8,745 nucleotides of DNA from an uncultured Lachnospiraceae bacterium (GCA_902783305.1 CACZQU010000053.1:1-8745); one strand, 5' to 3'; shown: positions 1-6,253, counted from the first letter of the stretch. The notes: generated from the sequence alone by a model not told the origin. Numbers and translations: made by a program.

Positions 1-647
1 ATACCTGGCACATCGGCAAAATCGCCGGGGCTGGTCCAGACGCCAAGCAAAACCCCATTAATATAGAAATGGATGTCGGACGGCCAGAAGGAATTGCTCC
101 CGGGAGCCTCCGAGCTGAGCTCGGCGCTGATGCTGATTCTGCGGACCGGGTGGCCGGGCGGGATGACGCAAGGCACGAGATATTCCACATATCCTTTTGT
201 CAGCCAGAGAATGTCTGCGGAAAAACGGTCCTGGTGCGTAAAGAAACGGGGATCATCAACTTCTCCGATGATACCGGAAGCAGAAGCCAGTCCGCAGGTG
301 GGATAAACCTCACAGGAGGAATACTGACCGGCCCGCAGGTGGGAACGATATACCCCATCCGGGGAGATTCCCCTGCTGAAATCGACCAGTGTCTTCGTCA
401 GGTGGGGCTTGCAGATCTTCTGGTTGCCGTGGGTGTCCGGCGCGGAGACAATCTGAACCAGTCCGGCTGCCTCGAGCTTGCGGATGTGCGGTGTGAGGGC
501 TCCGTTGGTGACGCCGATCTGGCGGGCAAGGTCGTTCATGCCCAGACTGCCGGAGTCAAGAAGAACCTCCAGGATTCTGACCCGGATTTCGGATCCCAGA
601 GCCTCGAAGAAGGCCAGCGATTCCGGGTATTCTTTGATGTACCTCAT
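1..647 (-). CDS. ArsR-type winged-helix transcriptional regulator with large C-terminal domain (partial, 3' end off the left edge)
   Basis: The minus strand reads open from ATG at 647 to the left edge (215 complete codons, no stop seen). Residues 1-65 form an ArsR-like winged helix: 'FFEALGSEIRVRILEVLL' (13-30), then the helix-turn-helix 'MNDLARQIGVTNGALTPHIRKL' zone (37-58) ending in 'EAAGLVQ'. After it comes a long domain, far beyond the ~100 residues of a plain ArsR protein, with 'FWPSDIHFYINGV' (187-199) and 'GVWTSPGDF' (202-210). These motifs resemble a family of ~300-residue predicted regulators (I believe COG4189), recalled rather than searched. No ArsR metal-site motif (CxC in the recognition helix) is visible, so a metal sensor is unlikely. 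AGGAGG lies 6 bases before the start. Divergent placement from an arabinan operon suggests it controls that operon; the effector is unknown. Confidence 0.82.
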   Translation of the reverse strand, partial: MRYIKEYPESLAFFEALGSEIRVRILEVLLDSGSLGMNDLARQIGVTNGALTPHIRKLEAAGLVQIVSAPDTHGNQKICKPHLTKTLVDFSRGISPDGVYRSHLRAGQYSSCEVYPTCGLASASGIIGEVDDPRFFTHQDRFSADILWLTKGYVEYLVPCVIPPGHPVRRISISAELSSEAPGSNSFWPSDIHFYINGVLLGVWTSPGDFADVPG

Positions 648-653
648 GGCAAT

Positions 654-659
654 CCTCCT
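654..659 (-). promoter_or_regulatory. Ribosome binding site of the divergent regulator
   Basis: CCTCCT on the plus strand reads AGGAGG on the minus strand, 6 bases before the ATG at 647. This fixes the start of the regulator. Confidence 0.85.
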
Positions 660-682
660 GTTCTGATTGACAAAACCGCACA

Positions 683-711
683 ATAATACAATTCATCATG
701 ATACATTTTAA
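683..711 (-). promoter_or_regulatory. Candidate promoter of the divergent regulator
   Basis: Read on the minus strand: TTAAAA (706-711) as a -35, 17 bases, then TATTAT (683-688) as a -10, about 36 bases upstream of the start codon. The -10 differs from consensus at one position, the -35 at two. An 8-bp palindrome ATCATGAT (695-702) sits in the spacer and could be an autoregulatory site. Inferred from sequence match only. Confidence 0.4.
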
Positions 712-752
712 AGCATTTGCCTGAAAAGCACAAGAGGGGATTTAAAAAAACC

Positions 753-764
753 TAAAATATTTTA
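753..764. promoter_or_regulatory. 12-bp perfect palindrome TAAAATATTTTA upstream of the operon promoter
   Basis: The palindrome ends 8 bases before the -35 hexamer at 773. The stretch 741-772 is almost pure A/T. It could be a protein-binding site or simply an UP-element-like A/T tract; palindromes of A and T arise easily by chance in such sequence. Confidence 0.35.
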
Positions 765-772
765 AATAAAAC

Positions 773-801
773 TTGACAACAGGAAAAGAGTGTTGTATAT
801 T
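773..801 (+). promoter_or_regulatory. Near-consensus sigma-A promoter of the arabinan operon
   Basis: TTGACA (773-778, perfect -35), a 17-base spacer, and TATATT (796-801, one mismatch to TATAAT). The expected transcription start is near 808, giving a leader of about 170 nt before the binding-protein start codon. A/T-rich sequence just upstream (741-772) could act as an UP element. With such a strong core, control is more likely by repression than by activation. Confidence 0.85.
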
Positions 802-833
802 TGACCCATGAAACGAAAAACCACGTGAGGAAA

Positions 834-848
834 TGTGCATAATGCACA
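834..848. promoter_or_regulatory. Inverted repeat TGTGCAT-A-ATGCACA, candidate operator
   Basis: Two perfect 7-base arms flank a single A. The site lies at about +26 to +40 relative to the predicted start of transcription, where a bound repressor could block elongation or promoter clearance. As RNA it could also fold as a 5-bp hairpin with an AUAAU loop. The divergent regulator is the natural candidate to bind it; that is inference. Confidence 0.55.
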
Positions 849-963
849 ATTACAACCAACCCGTTTTGGGCAGTGTGACCTGCAGGGGCAGGGAGGAGAC
901 GAAGACAAAGCCGCAGGATGAGGTTGGAGCATCAGGATCACATGAGCTGTTCCATGAAGAAAA

Positions 964-969
964 AGGAGG
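964..969 (+). promoter_or_regulatory. Ribosome binding site fixing the binding-protein start
   Basis: AGGAGG with 8 bases to ATG at 978. It decides between this start and an in-frame ATG at 918, which has no comparable site and would put 20 hydrophilic residues before the signal peptide. Confidence 0.88.
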
Positions 970-977
970 ACAAACAA

Positions 978-2318
978 ATGATGAAGAAGTGGCTGGCGGT
1001 TGCCCTGACAGCGGCGATGGCTCTGGCGGTGCCTTTCGGCGTCATGGCCGAGGAGGGAGAAGCGGAAGCGGTTACGACAGTAGGCCCGGACGAGGGAACT
1101 CATTTTGAGCTGTGGTCATTCGTCGACGTGCACAATGAATACTATGGGAAGATGGTTGAGCTCTGGAACGAGCAGAATCCGGACAAGCCGATCCAGATTA
1201 CCTTCAGCACCTATCCATACAGTGACATGCACAACAAACTCATGATGTCTCTTCAGGCAGGCTCCGGCGCCCCGGATATGTGCGACGTCGAGATCGGACA
1301 GTTCCCGAACTATACCGGGGACGACTGCCCGCTTTATCCGCTGAATGATGCCCTTGCTTCTTATGAAGAAGATCTGGTTACCTCCAGGCTGGATGTTTAC
1401 TCCAAGGCCGACGGCACCAGAATCGGTGTGCCGACACATGTAGGCGCTTCCGTCATGTACTGGAATGCCGAGATCTTTGACGAGTATGGCCTGGATTACA
1501 AGAGTGTCAAGACCTGGGAGGATTACACAGAGCTTGGCAGACAGCTGAAGGAAGCTTCCAATGGCGAGGTTTTCCTGACCTCCGTGGATACCGGCGGTGT
1601 TGACTGGATGTGGGTAGCCATGGCTGAGTACGGCGAAGACTGGACCGGCGGCCCGGACGGCGAAGTGAATGTAGAGCTTGACTCTGTAAAGAAGATGATG
1701 ACCATGCAGCAGGAGTGGCTGGATGAAGGGATCGCCATGATCTCCACCGACGGCCATGTAGACCTGGAGGCCGGCTACAAGAATGTCGCTGACGGCAAGA
1801 TCGCTTCCTTCCCGAAGGCAATGTGGTACATGAGCCGTTTCGTCAACTATATGCCGGAGATGGAAGGCAAATATGACATCACCACGATTCCGGTTTTCGA
1901 GGAAGGTCAGAAGTGCTCGGTCGGTATCGGCGGTACCGGCACGGTGGTGACCAACCAGTGTGCGGATCCGGAGCTTGCAGCCGAGTGGCTCGCCTGGGCG
2001 AAATGCTCTGAAGAGGGTGAGACCCATATCTGGAACGATCTTGGATTTGACGTCTGCAACGAATCTCTGTGGTTTGACGAGGACTTCGCGTTTGACGATG
2101 CCAATGTCTACAATACATTCTTCCGTGTAAAACCCTATGAAGTTCTGCAGGAGCTTGCCAATGACGATGCGATCGGGACGATTTATACGACTTCCAATTC
2201 ACCGACCCTGAATGATTACCTTTGCACCACCACCCTCAATGAGGTATTTGAGGACAAGATGGATGTCGAAGAGGCTCTTCAGGAGGCCCAGGAATATCTG
2301 GAAATGGAGCTGATGTGA
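978..2318 (+). CDS. ABC transporter sugar-binding protein, probably arabino-oligosaccharide specific (AraN-like)
   Basis: 446 residues, close to B. subtilis AraN (~433). It is the extracellular ligand-binding part of a family-1 (MalE-like) carbohydrate importer. A signal peptide is clear: MMKKW, a hydrophobic core (residues 5-22) and a likely signal peptidase I cut after VMA (A24), followed by an acidic linker (EEGEAEA). The mature part has the usual fold markers: 'FELWSFVDVHNEYYGKMVELWNEQ' near its start, 'APDMCDVEIGQF', 'GVPTHVGASVMYWNAEIFDEYG', and 'DPELAAEWLAWA' near the C-terminal lobe. It is strongly acidic. Oddly, no lipobox cysteine exists, whereas Gram-positive binding proteins are normally lipoproteins. 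First gene of the operon, just behind the strong promoter. The substrate is inferred from the GH51 and GH43 neighbours; the family assignment is firm. Confidence 0.9.
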   Translation: MMKKWLAVALTAAMALAVPFGVMAEEGEAEAVTTVGPDEGTHFELWSFVDVHNEYYGKMVELWNEQNPDKPIQITFSTYPYSDMHNKLMMSLQAGSGAPDMCDVEIGQFPNYTGDDCPLYPLNDALASYEEDLVTSRLDVYSKADGTRIGVPTHVGASVMYWNAEIFDEYGLDYKSVKTWEDYTELGRQLKEASNGEVFLTSVDTGGVDWMWVAMAEYGEDWTGGPDGEVNVELDSVKKMMTMQQEWLDEGIAMISTDGHVDLEAGYKNVADGKIASFPKAMWYMSRFVNYMPEMEGKYDITTIPVFEEGQKCSVGIGGTGTVVTNQCADPELAAEWLAWAKCSEEGETHIWNDLGFDVCNESLWFDEDFAFDDANVYNTFFRVKPYEVLQELANDDAIGTIYTTSNSPTLNDYLCTTTLNEVFEDKMDVEEALQEAQEYLEMELM

Positions 2319-2355
2319 TTTTCACATCTTTCCGATGAGATATTGGTAAGGTACA

Positions 2356-2388
2356 AAAGAGCCTGGGACGAAAAGTCCCGGGCTCTTT
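2356..2388 (+). terminator. Intercistronic hairpin, partial terminator or mRNA-stabilising stem
   Basis: Fourteen-base arms AAAGAGCCTGGGAC and GTCCCGGGCTCTTT pair with one G-U wobble around the loop GAAAA. The trailing sequence is TTTCCTTTGG, not a clean T-run, so readthrough is likely. It lies between the binding-protein stop and the first permease. Such stems commonly set a higher level of binding protein than of permeases, by partial termination or by protecting the upstream mRNA from 3' exonucleases. Confidence 0.8.
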
Positions 2389-2403
2389 CCTTTGGAGGGA
2401 GGA

Positions 2404-2409
2404 AAGGAG
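2404..2409 (+). promoter_or_regulatory. Ribosome binding site for permease 1 (supports GTG start)
   Basis: AAGGAG with 6 bases to GTG at 2416. An upstream in-frame TTG at 2392 would overlap this site and lies only 4 bases after the hairpin, so GTG 2416 is preferred. Confidence 0.75.
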
Positions 2410-2415
2410 AGAACA

Positions 2416-3315
2416 GTGGAGAAGTTTAAAAAGGTCTTTTATTCGCAGAAGGTAGCGCCTTTTGTATTTGTGCTGCCTTTTGTCCTGAGCCTGATCATCT
2501 TTTGGGCGTATCCCCTGATCAGCGGAATTACGATGAGCTTTCAGGAGATCTCCTTCAGCAACCGTACTTTTGTCGGAACAGCAAACTACGAGAAGCTCCT
2601 CCGGGACAAATTCTTTTTCCAGGCGGTCACCAACAGCGTGGAGTACATGTTCCTGACCCTTGTACTGATGATCCCGATCCCCATGCTGCTGGCCGTGCTG
2701 CTTGAGGGGCGGCTGGTAAAGGCAAAAGGGGTATGGAAGGTGATTATGTACATTCCGGCTCTCACCAGCGTGGTGATCTCCGGTATGCTTTTCCGGATGA
2801 TGTTTTCAGAGGCTGCAGGCAGCCAGATGAACCAGCTCCTTGCGTTTTTCGGGAAGCTTCCCATTGCCTGGCTGAAGACGAAATGGACATCCTGGATCGC
2901 TTTGCTTCTTCTGTGTATGTGGAGATGGACCGGAGTGAACATGCTGTATTTCGTTTCCGGCCTGAAATCGATCGACACTTCGATTTATGAATCCGCGGAT
3001 ATCGACGGAGCCACCGGATGGCAGAAGTTCCGTTATCTGACGCTGCCGCTGATCCGTCCGACGACGATTTATGTCATTACGATTTCCGTCTACGCAGGTC
3101 TTTCCATGTTCCTGGAGAGCTTCATGCTGTGGAACGGAAATTCTTCCCCGAAAAATATCGGTCTGACGATTGTCGGTTACCTGTATAAACGAGGAATCGA
3201 GAAGAACGACCTGGGCTATGCCTGCGCGGTAGGTATGGTTCTTATGGTGATTGCCCTCGTGATCAATTTCATCCAGCTGGTCGCTACGGGTACATTCAAG
3301 AAGGAGGCGGGCTGA
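2416..3315 (+). CDS. ABC transporter permease 1 (AraP/MalF-type, carbohydrate importer)
   Basis: 299 residues from GTG 2416; inner-membrane channel subunit pairing with the next gene product. Six membrane segments can be seen, roughly at residues 13-35, 75-96, 106-126, 156-179, 217-238 and 267-292. The EAA loop that docks on the ATPase is at about 191-215 and has the canonical form 'ESADIDGATGWQKFRYLTLP'. The N-terminal 'APFVFVLPFVLSLIIFWAYPL' zone is typical of this permease group. The gene follows the intercistronic hairpin and ends one base before the second permease starts, indicating translational coupling. Sequence shows the family; arabino-oligosaccharide specificity is inferred from neighbours. 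An AraP/LplB/UgpA-like subunit of another sugar system would look much the same. Confidence 0.92.
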   Translation: MEKFKKVFYSQKVAPFVFVLPFVLSLIIFWAYPLISGITMSFQEISFSNRTFVGTANYEKLLRDKFFFQAVTNSVEYMFLTLVLMIPIPMLLAVLLEGRLVKAKGVWKVIMYIPALTSVVISGMLFRMMFSEAAGSQMNQLLAFFGKLPIAWLKTKWTSWIALLLLCMWRWTGVNMLYFVSGLKSIDTSIYESADIDGATGWQKFRYLTLPLIRPTTIYVITISVYAGLSMFLESFMLWNGNSSPKNIGLTIVGYLYKRGIEKNDLGYACAVGMVLMVIALVINFIQLVATGTFKKEAG

Positions 3316-3316
3316 T

Positions 3317-4207
3317 ATGGCAAGAAATGCAAGCGGTCAGAAGACCATGGAATCCGGCCGGACGCTGCCGACGATCCTGGCCACCTGTTTATTTGTCATC
3401 CTTTGCGGTTTCATCGCGTTTCCGCTTCTTGCAGGCCTTCTGGCTTCCTTCCGCCCCGGCAGGGAGCTGGTACAGAACGGCCTGGCCATCAACTGGGATT
3501 TCAGTACGATGACCACGTCCAATTACAAATATCTGTTTGGACTTCTGGGCAATGACAGCAAGATCGATTCCGCAAAATACTTTATGTGGTACAAGAACTC
3601 TCTCATCCTGACCATTCTGACAGTGGTCCTGACCCTGCTGGTCTGCTACTTTGTCTCCTATGGCCTGACGATGTATAAGTTCCGGCTCCAGGGATTCCTG
3701 TTTTTCATGGTGATTGCCACCATGTGCGTTCCCTTTGAAATCCTGATGCTTCCTCTTTACCAGGAAGTGACGATGCTTCATATCATCAATACCAGAGCCG
3801 GCGTCATCCTTCCCGGCCTGTGTGCGGCTTCCACGATCTTTTTCTTCCGGCAGTATATGCAGAGCCTGCCGAAGGAGCTTCTCGACGCCGCCAGGATTGA
3901 CGGATGTACGGAATACGGAATCTCCGTAAAGATCATGATGCCGATTACGAAGCCGGCATTTGCCTCCATGGCGATCCTGTGCGCCATGGGTTCATGGAAC
4001 AACATGCTCTGGCCGATGCTTGTGTTCCGTGACACCAGCAAGTTTACTCTTCAGATCGGTTTAAATACATTGCTGACCCCCTATGGGAACAACTACGACC
4101 TTCTGATTGCGGGTTCCATGTTTGGTATTATCCCGATCCTGGCGATCTATCTGATCTTCCAGCGTTATCTCATCGACGGCATGACAGCAGGCGCAGTTAA
4201 AGGTTAA
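3317..4207 (+). CDS. ABC transporter permease 2 (AraQ/MalG-type, carbohydrate importer)
   Basis: 296 residues. Second channel subunit of the importer. Membrane segments lie at about 21-43, 93-118, 124-147, 157-179, 214-236 and 261-284. The EAA loop at about 185-213 reads '[20 protein letters not shown]' and continues to 'MPITKP'. The C-terminal 'GMTAGAVKG' is the usual ending of MalG/AraQ-type permeases. AAGGAGG at 3301-3307 gives the start, and the ATG is one base beyond the stop of permease 1. No ATP-binding protein gene follows; the next gene is a glycosidase. As in B. subtilis AraNPQ, a shared MsmX/UgpC-type ATPase from elsewhere in the genome is expected. Confidence 0.92.
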   Translation: MARNASGQKTMESGRTLPTILATCLFVILCGFIAFPLLAGLLASFRPGRELVQNGLAINWDFSTMTTSNYKYLFGLLGNDSKIDSAKYFMWYKNSLILTILTVVLTLLVCYFVSYGLTMYKFRLQGFLFFMVIATMCVPFEILMLPLYQEVTMLHIINTRAGVILPGLCAASTIFFFRQYMQSLPKELLDAARIDGCTEYGISVKIMMPITKPAFASMAILCAMGSWNNMLWPMLVFRDTSKFTLQIGLNTLLTPYGNNYDLLIAGSMFGIIPILAIYLIFQRYLIDGMTAGAVKG

Positions 4208-4227
4208 TCAGCGGGAGAAGGATTACA

Positions 4228-5757
4228 ATGGCAAAGTATTATATCAACGCACAGCATAAACTGAGCAAAATCAATAAGGAAATCTACGGCCATTTTTCGG
4301 AACATCTGGGTAGATGCATCTATGGAGGAATCTACGTCGGGGAGGATTCGGAAATCCCCAATGTCAACGGGATGAGAACCGACGTGGTGGAGGCTTTGAA
4401 GGAAATCCGCATCCCGGTTCTGCGCTGGCCGGGCGGCTGCTTCGCGGATGAGTATCACTGGAAGGACGGGATCGGTCCGAAGAAGCTCAGAAAAAAGATG
4501 GTCAACACCCACTGGGGCGGAGTGACAGAGGATAACAGCTTCGGTACGCATGAATATATGGAGCTGTGTTCACAGCTGGGCTGCGAGACATATATCAACG
4601 GAAATCTGGGAAGCGGAACCGTACAGGAAATGTCCGAATGGGTGGAGTATATGACGCTGGACGGCGTTTCTCCCATGACGGACTTAAGGGCTGCCAACGG
4701 GAGGGAAAAGCCCTGGAAGGTGGACTTTTTCGGTGTGGGAAATGAGAACTGGGGCTGCGGCGGCAATATGACGCCGGAGTATTATGCCAATGAATACCGC
4801 AGGTACCAGACCTACGTCCGCCAGTACAAGGACTCGGACAAGCCCGCGTCCATCGACAATCCGGAAAGAATCCGCCGCATTGCCTGCGGGCCGAACGTGG
4901 ATGATATCGAATGGACGCAGGGACTGCTGAAAACCCTGTTCCGGCACTGCGAAGCGAAGTTCCACGGGAACACGGACGGGGTTTCCCTCCATTATTATGT
5001 GCTGCCCGAGGGCTTTGACAACAAGGTCAGCGCGACGCAGTTTGACGAGAAAATGTATTACAATACGCTCTCCAAGGCCTTCTATATGCAGAACCTGATT
5101 CTGATGCATCAGGCGGTCATGGATCAGTATGACCCGGAGAAAAAACTGGGACTGATCGTTGATGAATGGGGTGCCTGGTACGCGGTTGAGCCCGGCACCA
5201 ATCCCGGATTCCTTTATCAACAGAATACGATGCGCGACGCGATGATCGCGGCCATTACATTGAATATCTTCAATAAACACTCCGACCGGGTGAAAATGGC
5301 CAATATCGCCCAGACCGTGAATGTTCTTCAGTCAGTCCTCCTGACGGAAGGCCCCCGCATGGTAAAGACGCCGACCTGGCATGTCTTTGATCTGTATAAG
5401 GAGCACCAGGACGCGCAGCTGGTGGAGAGCAGCCTGGAATCCGAAACCATCGGCGAAGGGGAATATCTGATTCAGAGTATTACGGAGTCGGCTTCCCTGG
5501 ATGCGGAAGGAAACCTGCATATTACCGTGGCAAATCTGTCTCCCTCCAAGGCGTACAGCCTGGAAACCGTTGTGCAGGGAATGCCGGGCGGACCGGTCAG
5601 TGCCAGAATTCTCAGCGGGAAAATCGATGACAAGAACACGTTTGAACAGCCGGAGCTGGTTGGCTCAAAAGAATTTCAGGGGATTACCAGGTCAGAAAAC
5701 GGCTTTTCGCTCACGATTCCGGCGTGCTCCGTGGCGGCCATCACCATAAAGGCGTGA
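4228..5757 (+). CDS. abfA: Intracellular alpha-L-arabinofuranosidase, glycoside hydrolase family 51
   Basis: 509 residues, close to well-studied GH51 enzymes (~500), with no signal peptide, so cytoplasmic. It releases terminal alpha-L-arabinofuranosyl units from imported arabino-oligosaccharides by a retaining mechanism. The N-terminal '[20 protein letters not shown]' (15-34) and '[15 protein letters not shown]' (64-78) are family signatures. The acid/base is E173 in '[13 protein letters not shown]', the nucleophile E313 in '[11 protein letters not shown]'. The (beta/alpha)8 barrel spans roughly 20-385, and the C-terminal beta domain follows to 509, including '[12 protein letters not shown]'. 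Both key glutamates are intact. The start has AAGGA at 4218-4222. It lies 20 bases after permease 2, so it is in the same operon. GH51 family is firm; an arabinan-derived substrate is inferred from the transporter and the GH43 gene. Confidence 0.96.
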   Translation: MAKYYINAQHKLSKINKEIYGHFSEHLGRCIYGGIYVGEDSEIPNVNGMRTDVVEALKEIRIPVLRWPGGCFADEYHWKDGIGPKKLRKKMVNTHWGGVTEDNSFGTHEYMELCSQLGCETYINGNLGSGTVQEMSEWVEYMTLDGVSPMTDLRAANGREKPWKVDFFGVGNENWGCGGNMTPEYYANEYRRYQTYVRQYKDSDKPASIDNPERIRRIACGPNVDDIEWTQGLLKTLFRHCEAKFHGNTDGVSLHYYVLPEGFDNKVSATQFDEKMYYNTLSKAFYMQNLILMHQAVMDQYDPEKKLGLIVDEWGAWYAVEPGTNPGFLYQQNTMRDAMIAAITLNIFNKHSDRVKMANIAQTVNVLQSVLLTEGPRMVKTPTWHVFDLYKEHQDAQLVESSLESETIGEGEYLIQSITESASLDAEGNLHITVANLSPSKAYSLETVVQGMPGGPVSARILSGKIDDKNTFEQPELVGSKEFQGITRSENGFSLTIPACSVAAITIKA

Positions 5758-5815
5758 CATAAACGGGACAACCGGACAGGCAGGCACGGCCTTTGCCGGA
5801 AAGGAGTCTGGCGGT

Positions 5816-6145
5816 ATGGGATCGGAAATACCCAGGGCAGCGTGGATCCGCTGCCGGAAATGTCTGCCGGGAGGAATGTCAAAGGAAGCCTTTTTCGAGG
5901 ATCTGGAGCGGTATGTGGAACGAATCAGTCCGGATGAGCGGGTGAGTGAAGAAAGCTATTGGAAACGGCTGGAGATTTGCCGGGCCTGCGGCCAGCTGCA
6001 GGAAGGCATGTGCCGTATCTGCGGGTGCTATGTACAGCTCAGGGCAGCCTTGAAGGTGAAGGGCTGCCCCGAGGTGCACCCCAGGTGGACAGCTCAGCTT
6101 ACCCCGTCGGTTGACGACAACCCGCAGCGGGCGGATGTGGTGTAG
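5816..6145 (+). CDS. Small Cys-rich protein, DUF6171-like, function unknown
   Basis: 109 residues, function unknown. Eight cysteines fall in zinc-ribbon-like sets: C13-x2-C16 near the N-terminus, C55-x2-C58, C66-x2-C69-x-C71 ('GMCRICGCYVQLRAA') and C84 in 'GCPEVHPRW'. Between them lies a charged, probably helical stretch (22-53). The pattern matches what I recall as DUF6171, common in Lachnospiraceae; this was not searched. The ATG at 5816 is chosen over the ATG at 5876 because AAGGAG (5801-5806) precedes it and it keeps the CRKC pair the family has. It follows abfA by 58 bases with no terminator, so it is probably cotranscribed. Odd point: about 18 polar residues follow W91, where the family, as I recall it, usually stops. 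Metal binding is inferred. Confidence 0.75.
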   Translation: MGSEIPRAAWIRCRKCLPGGMSKEAFFEDLERYVERISPDERVSEESYWKRLEICRACGQLQEGMCRICGCYVQLRAALKVKGCPEVHPRWTAQLTPSVDDNPQRADVV

Positions 6146-6162
6146 TTTGCACTGCAATCATT

Positions 6163-6168
6163 TATAAT
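6163..6168 (+). promoter_or_regulatory. Perfect -10 box (TATAAT) of a possible promoter for the GH43 gene
   Basis: TATAAT is exact, but at 16-18 bases upstream no hexamer resembles TTGACA, and no TGn extension is present. An inverted repeat TTGCA-C-TGCAA (6147-6157) sits just upstream where an activator could bind. The predicted start of transcription (~6175) would fall within the 5' arm of the T10 terminator-like stem. Either a weak or activator-dependent promoter, or chance. Confidence 0.35.
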
Positions 6169-6172
6169 ACAT

Positions 6173-6229
6173 GACTCCGGGATTGTGGCAGCGTGCAGCG
6201 TGAAAACATCTATGGAGTCTTTTTTTTTT
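6173..6229 (+). terminator. Terminator-like element: 6-bp stem, 35-nt loop, T10
   Basis: GACTCC (6173-6178) pairs with GGAGTC (6214-6219), followed directly by ten T residues (6220-6229). The 35-base loop is long for an intrinsic terminator and contains a perfect 7-base tandem repeat GCAGCGT (6188-6201). It would end the transporter-abfA-DUF6171 transcript, or work as an attenuator in front of the GH43 gene at 6257. Confidence 0.5.
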
Positions 6230-6246
6230 GGGATAATAAACCATCG

Positions 6247-6253
6247 GGAAGGA
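6247..6253 (+). promoter_or_regulatory. Ribosome binding site deciding the GH43 start
   Basis: GGAAGGA is followed by AAA and the ATG at 6257. Spacing is short but usable, and the ATG opens directly on a typical signal peptide. Confidence 0.6.

Larger units (their letters stand above)
808..977 (+). other. Long 5' leader of the arabinan operon, potentially structured
   Basis: About 170 nt separate the predicted transcription start from the binding-protein ATG. It contains the TGTGC/GCACA hairpin (834-848), a 5-bp CCTGC-AGGG-GCAGG hairpin (879-892), and a long-range pair CCAACC (856-861) with GGTTGG (922-927) that would enclose it. I do not recognise a known riboswitch, and see no T-run terminator or convincing leader peptide. 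Confidence 0.4.

Noticed and set aside
809..823. Possible catabolite-repression (cre) site, TGAAACGAAAAACCA
   Set aside because: The central CG is one base out of register with the cre consensus and the symmetry is poor.
808..828. Six-codon mini-ORF (MKRKTT) at the very start of the leader
   Set aside because: Its ATG coincides with the predicted transcription start, so there is no room for a ribosome site, and the codons show no regulatory run for arabinose control.
918..977. Upstream in-frame ATG (918) for the binding protein
   Set aside because: No ribosome site; it would hide the signal peptide behind 20 charged residues, whereas ATG 978 follows AGGAGG.
833..1108. 91-codon open frame on the plus strand from the leader into the binding-protein gene
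   Set aside because: No ribosome site, and it overlaps a clear signal peptide read in another frame.
1116..2027. Long open frame (303 codons) on the minus strand within the binding-protein gene
   Set aside because: Shadow of a well-supported gene: no ribosome site, low-complexity His/Gly/Leu/Val-rich product, no recognisable motif.
2392..2415. TTG start for permease 1
   Set aside because: It overlaps the ribosome site of GTG 2416 and lies directly after the hairpin.
5787..5798. CGGC-CTTT-GCCG hairpin between abfA and the DUF6171-like gene
   Set aside because: Four base pairs without a T-run; not convincing as a terminator.
6232..6237. GATAAT as a -10 box after the T10 run
   Set aside because: No -35 at suitable distance, and the transcription start would lie almost on the ribosome site.
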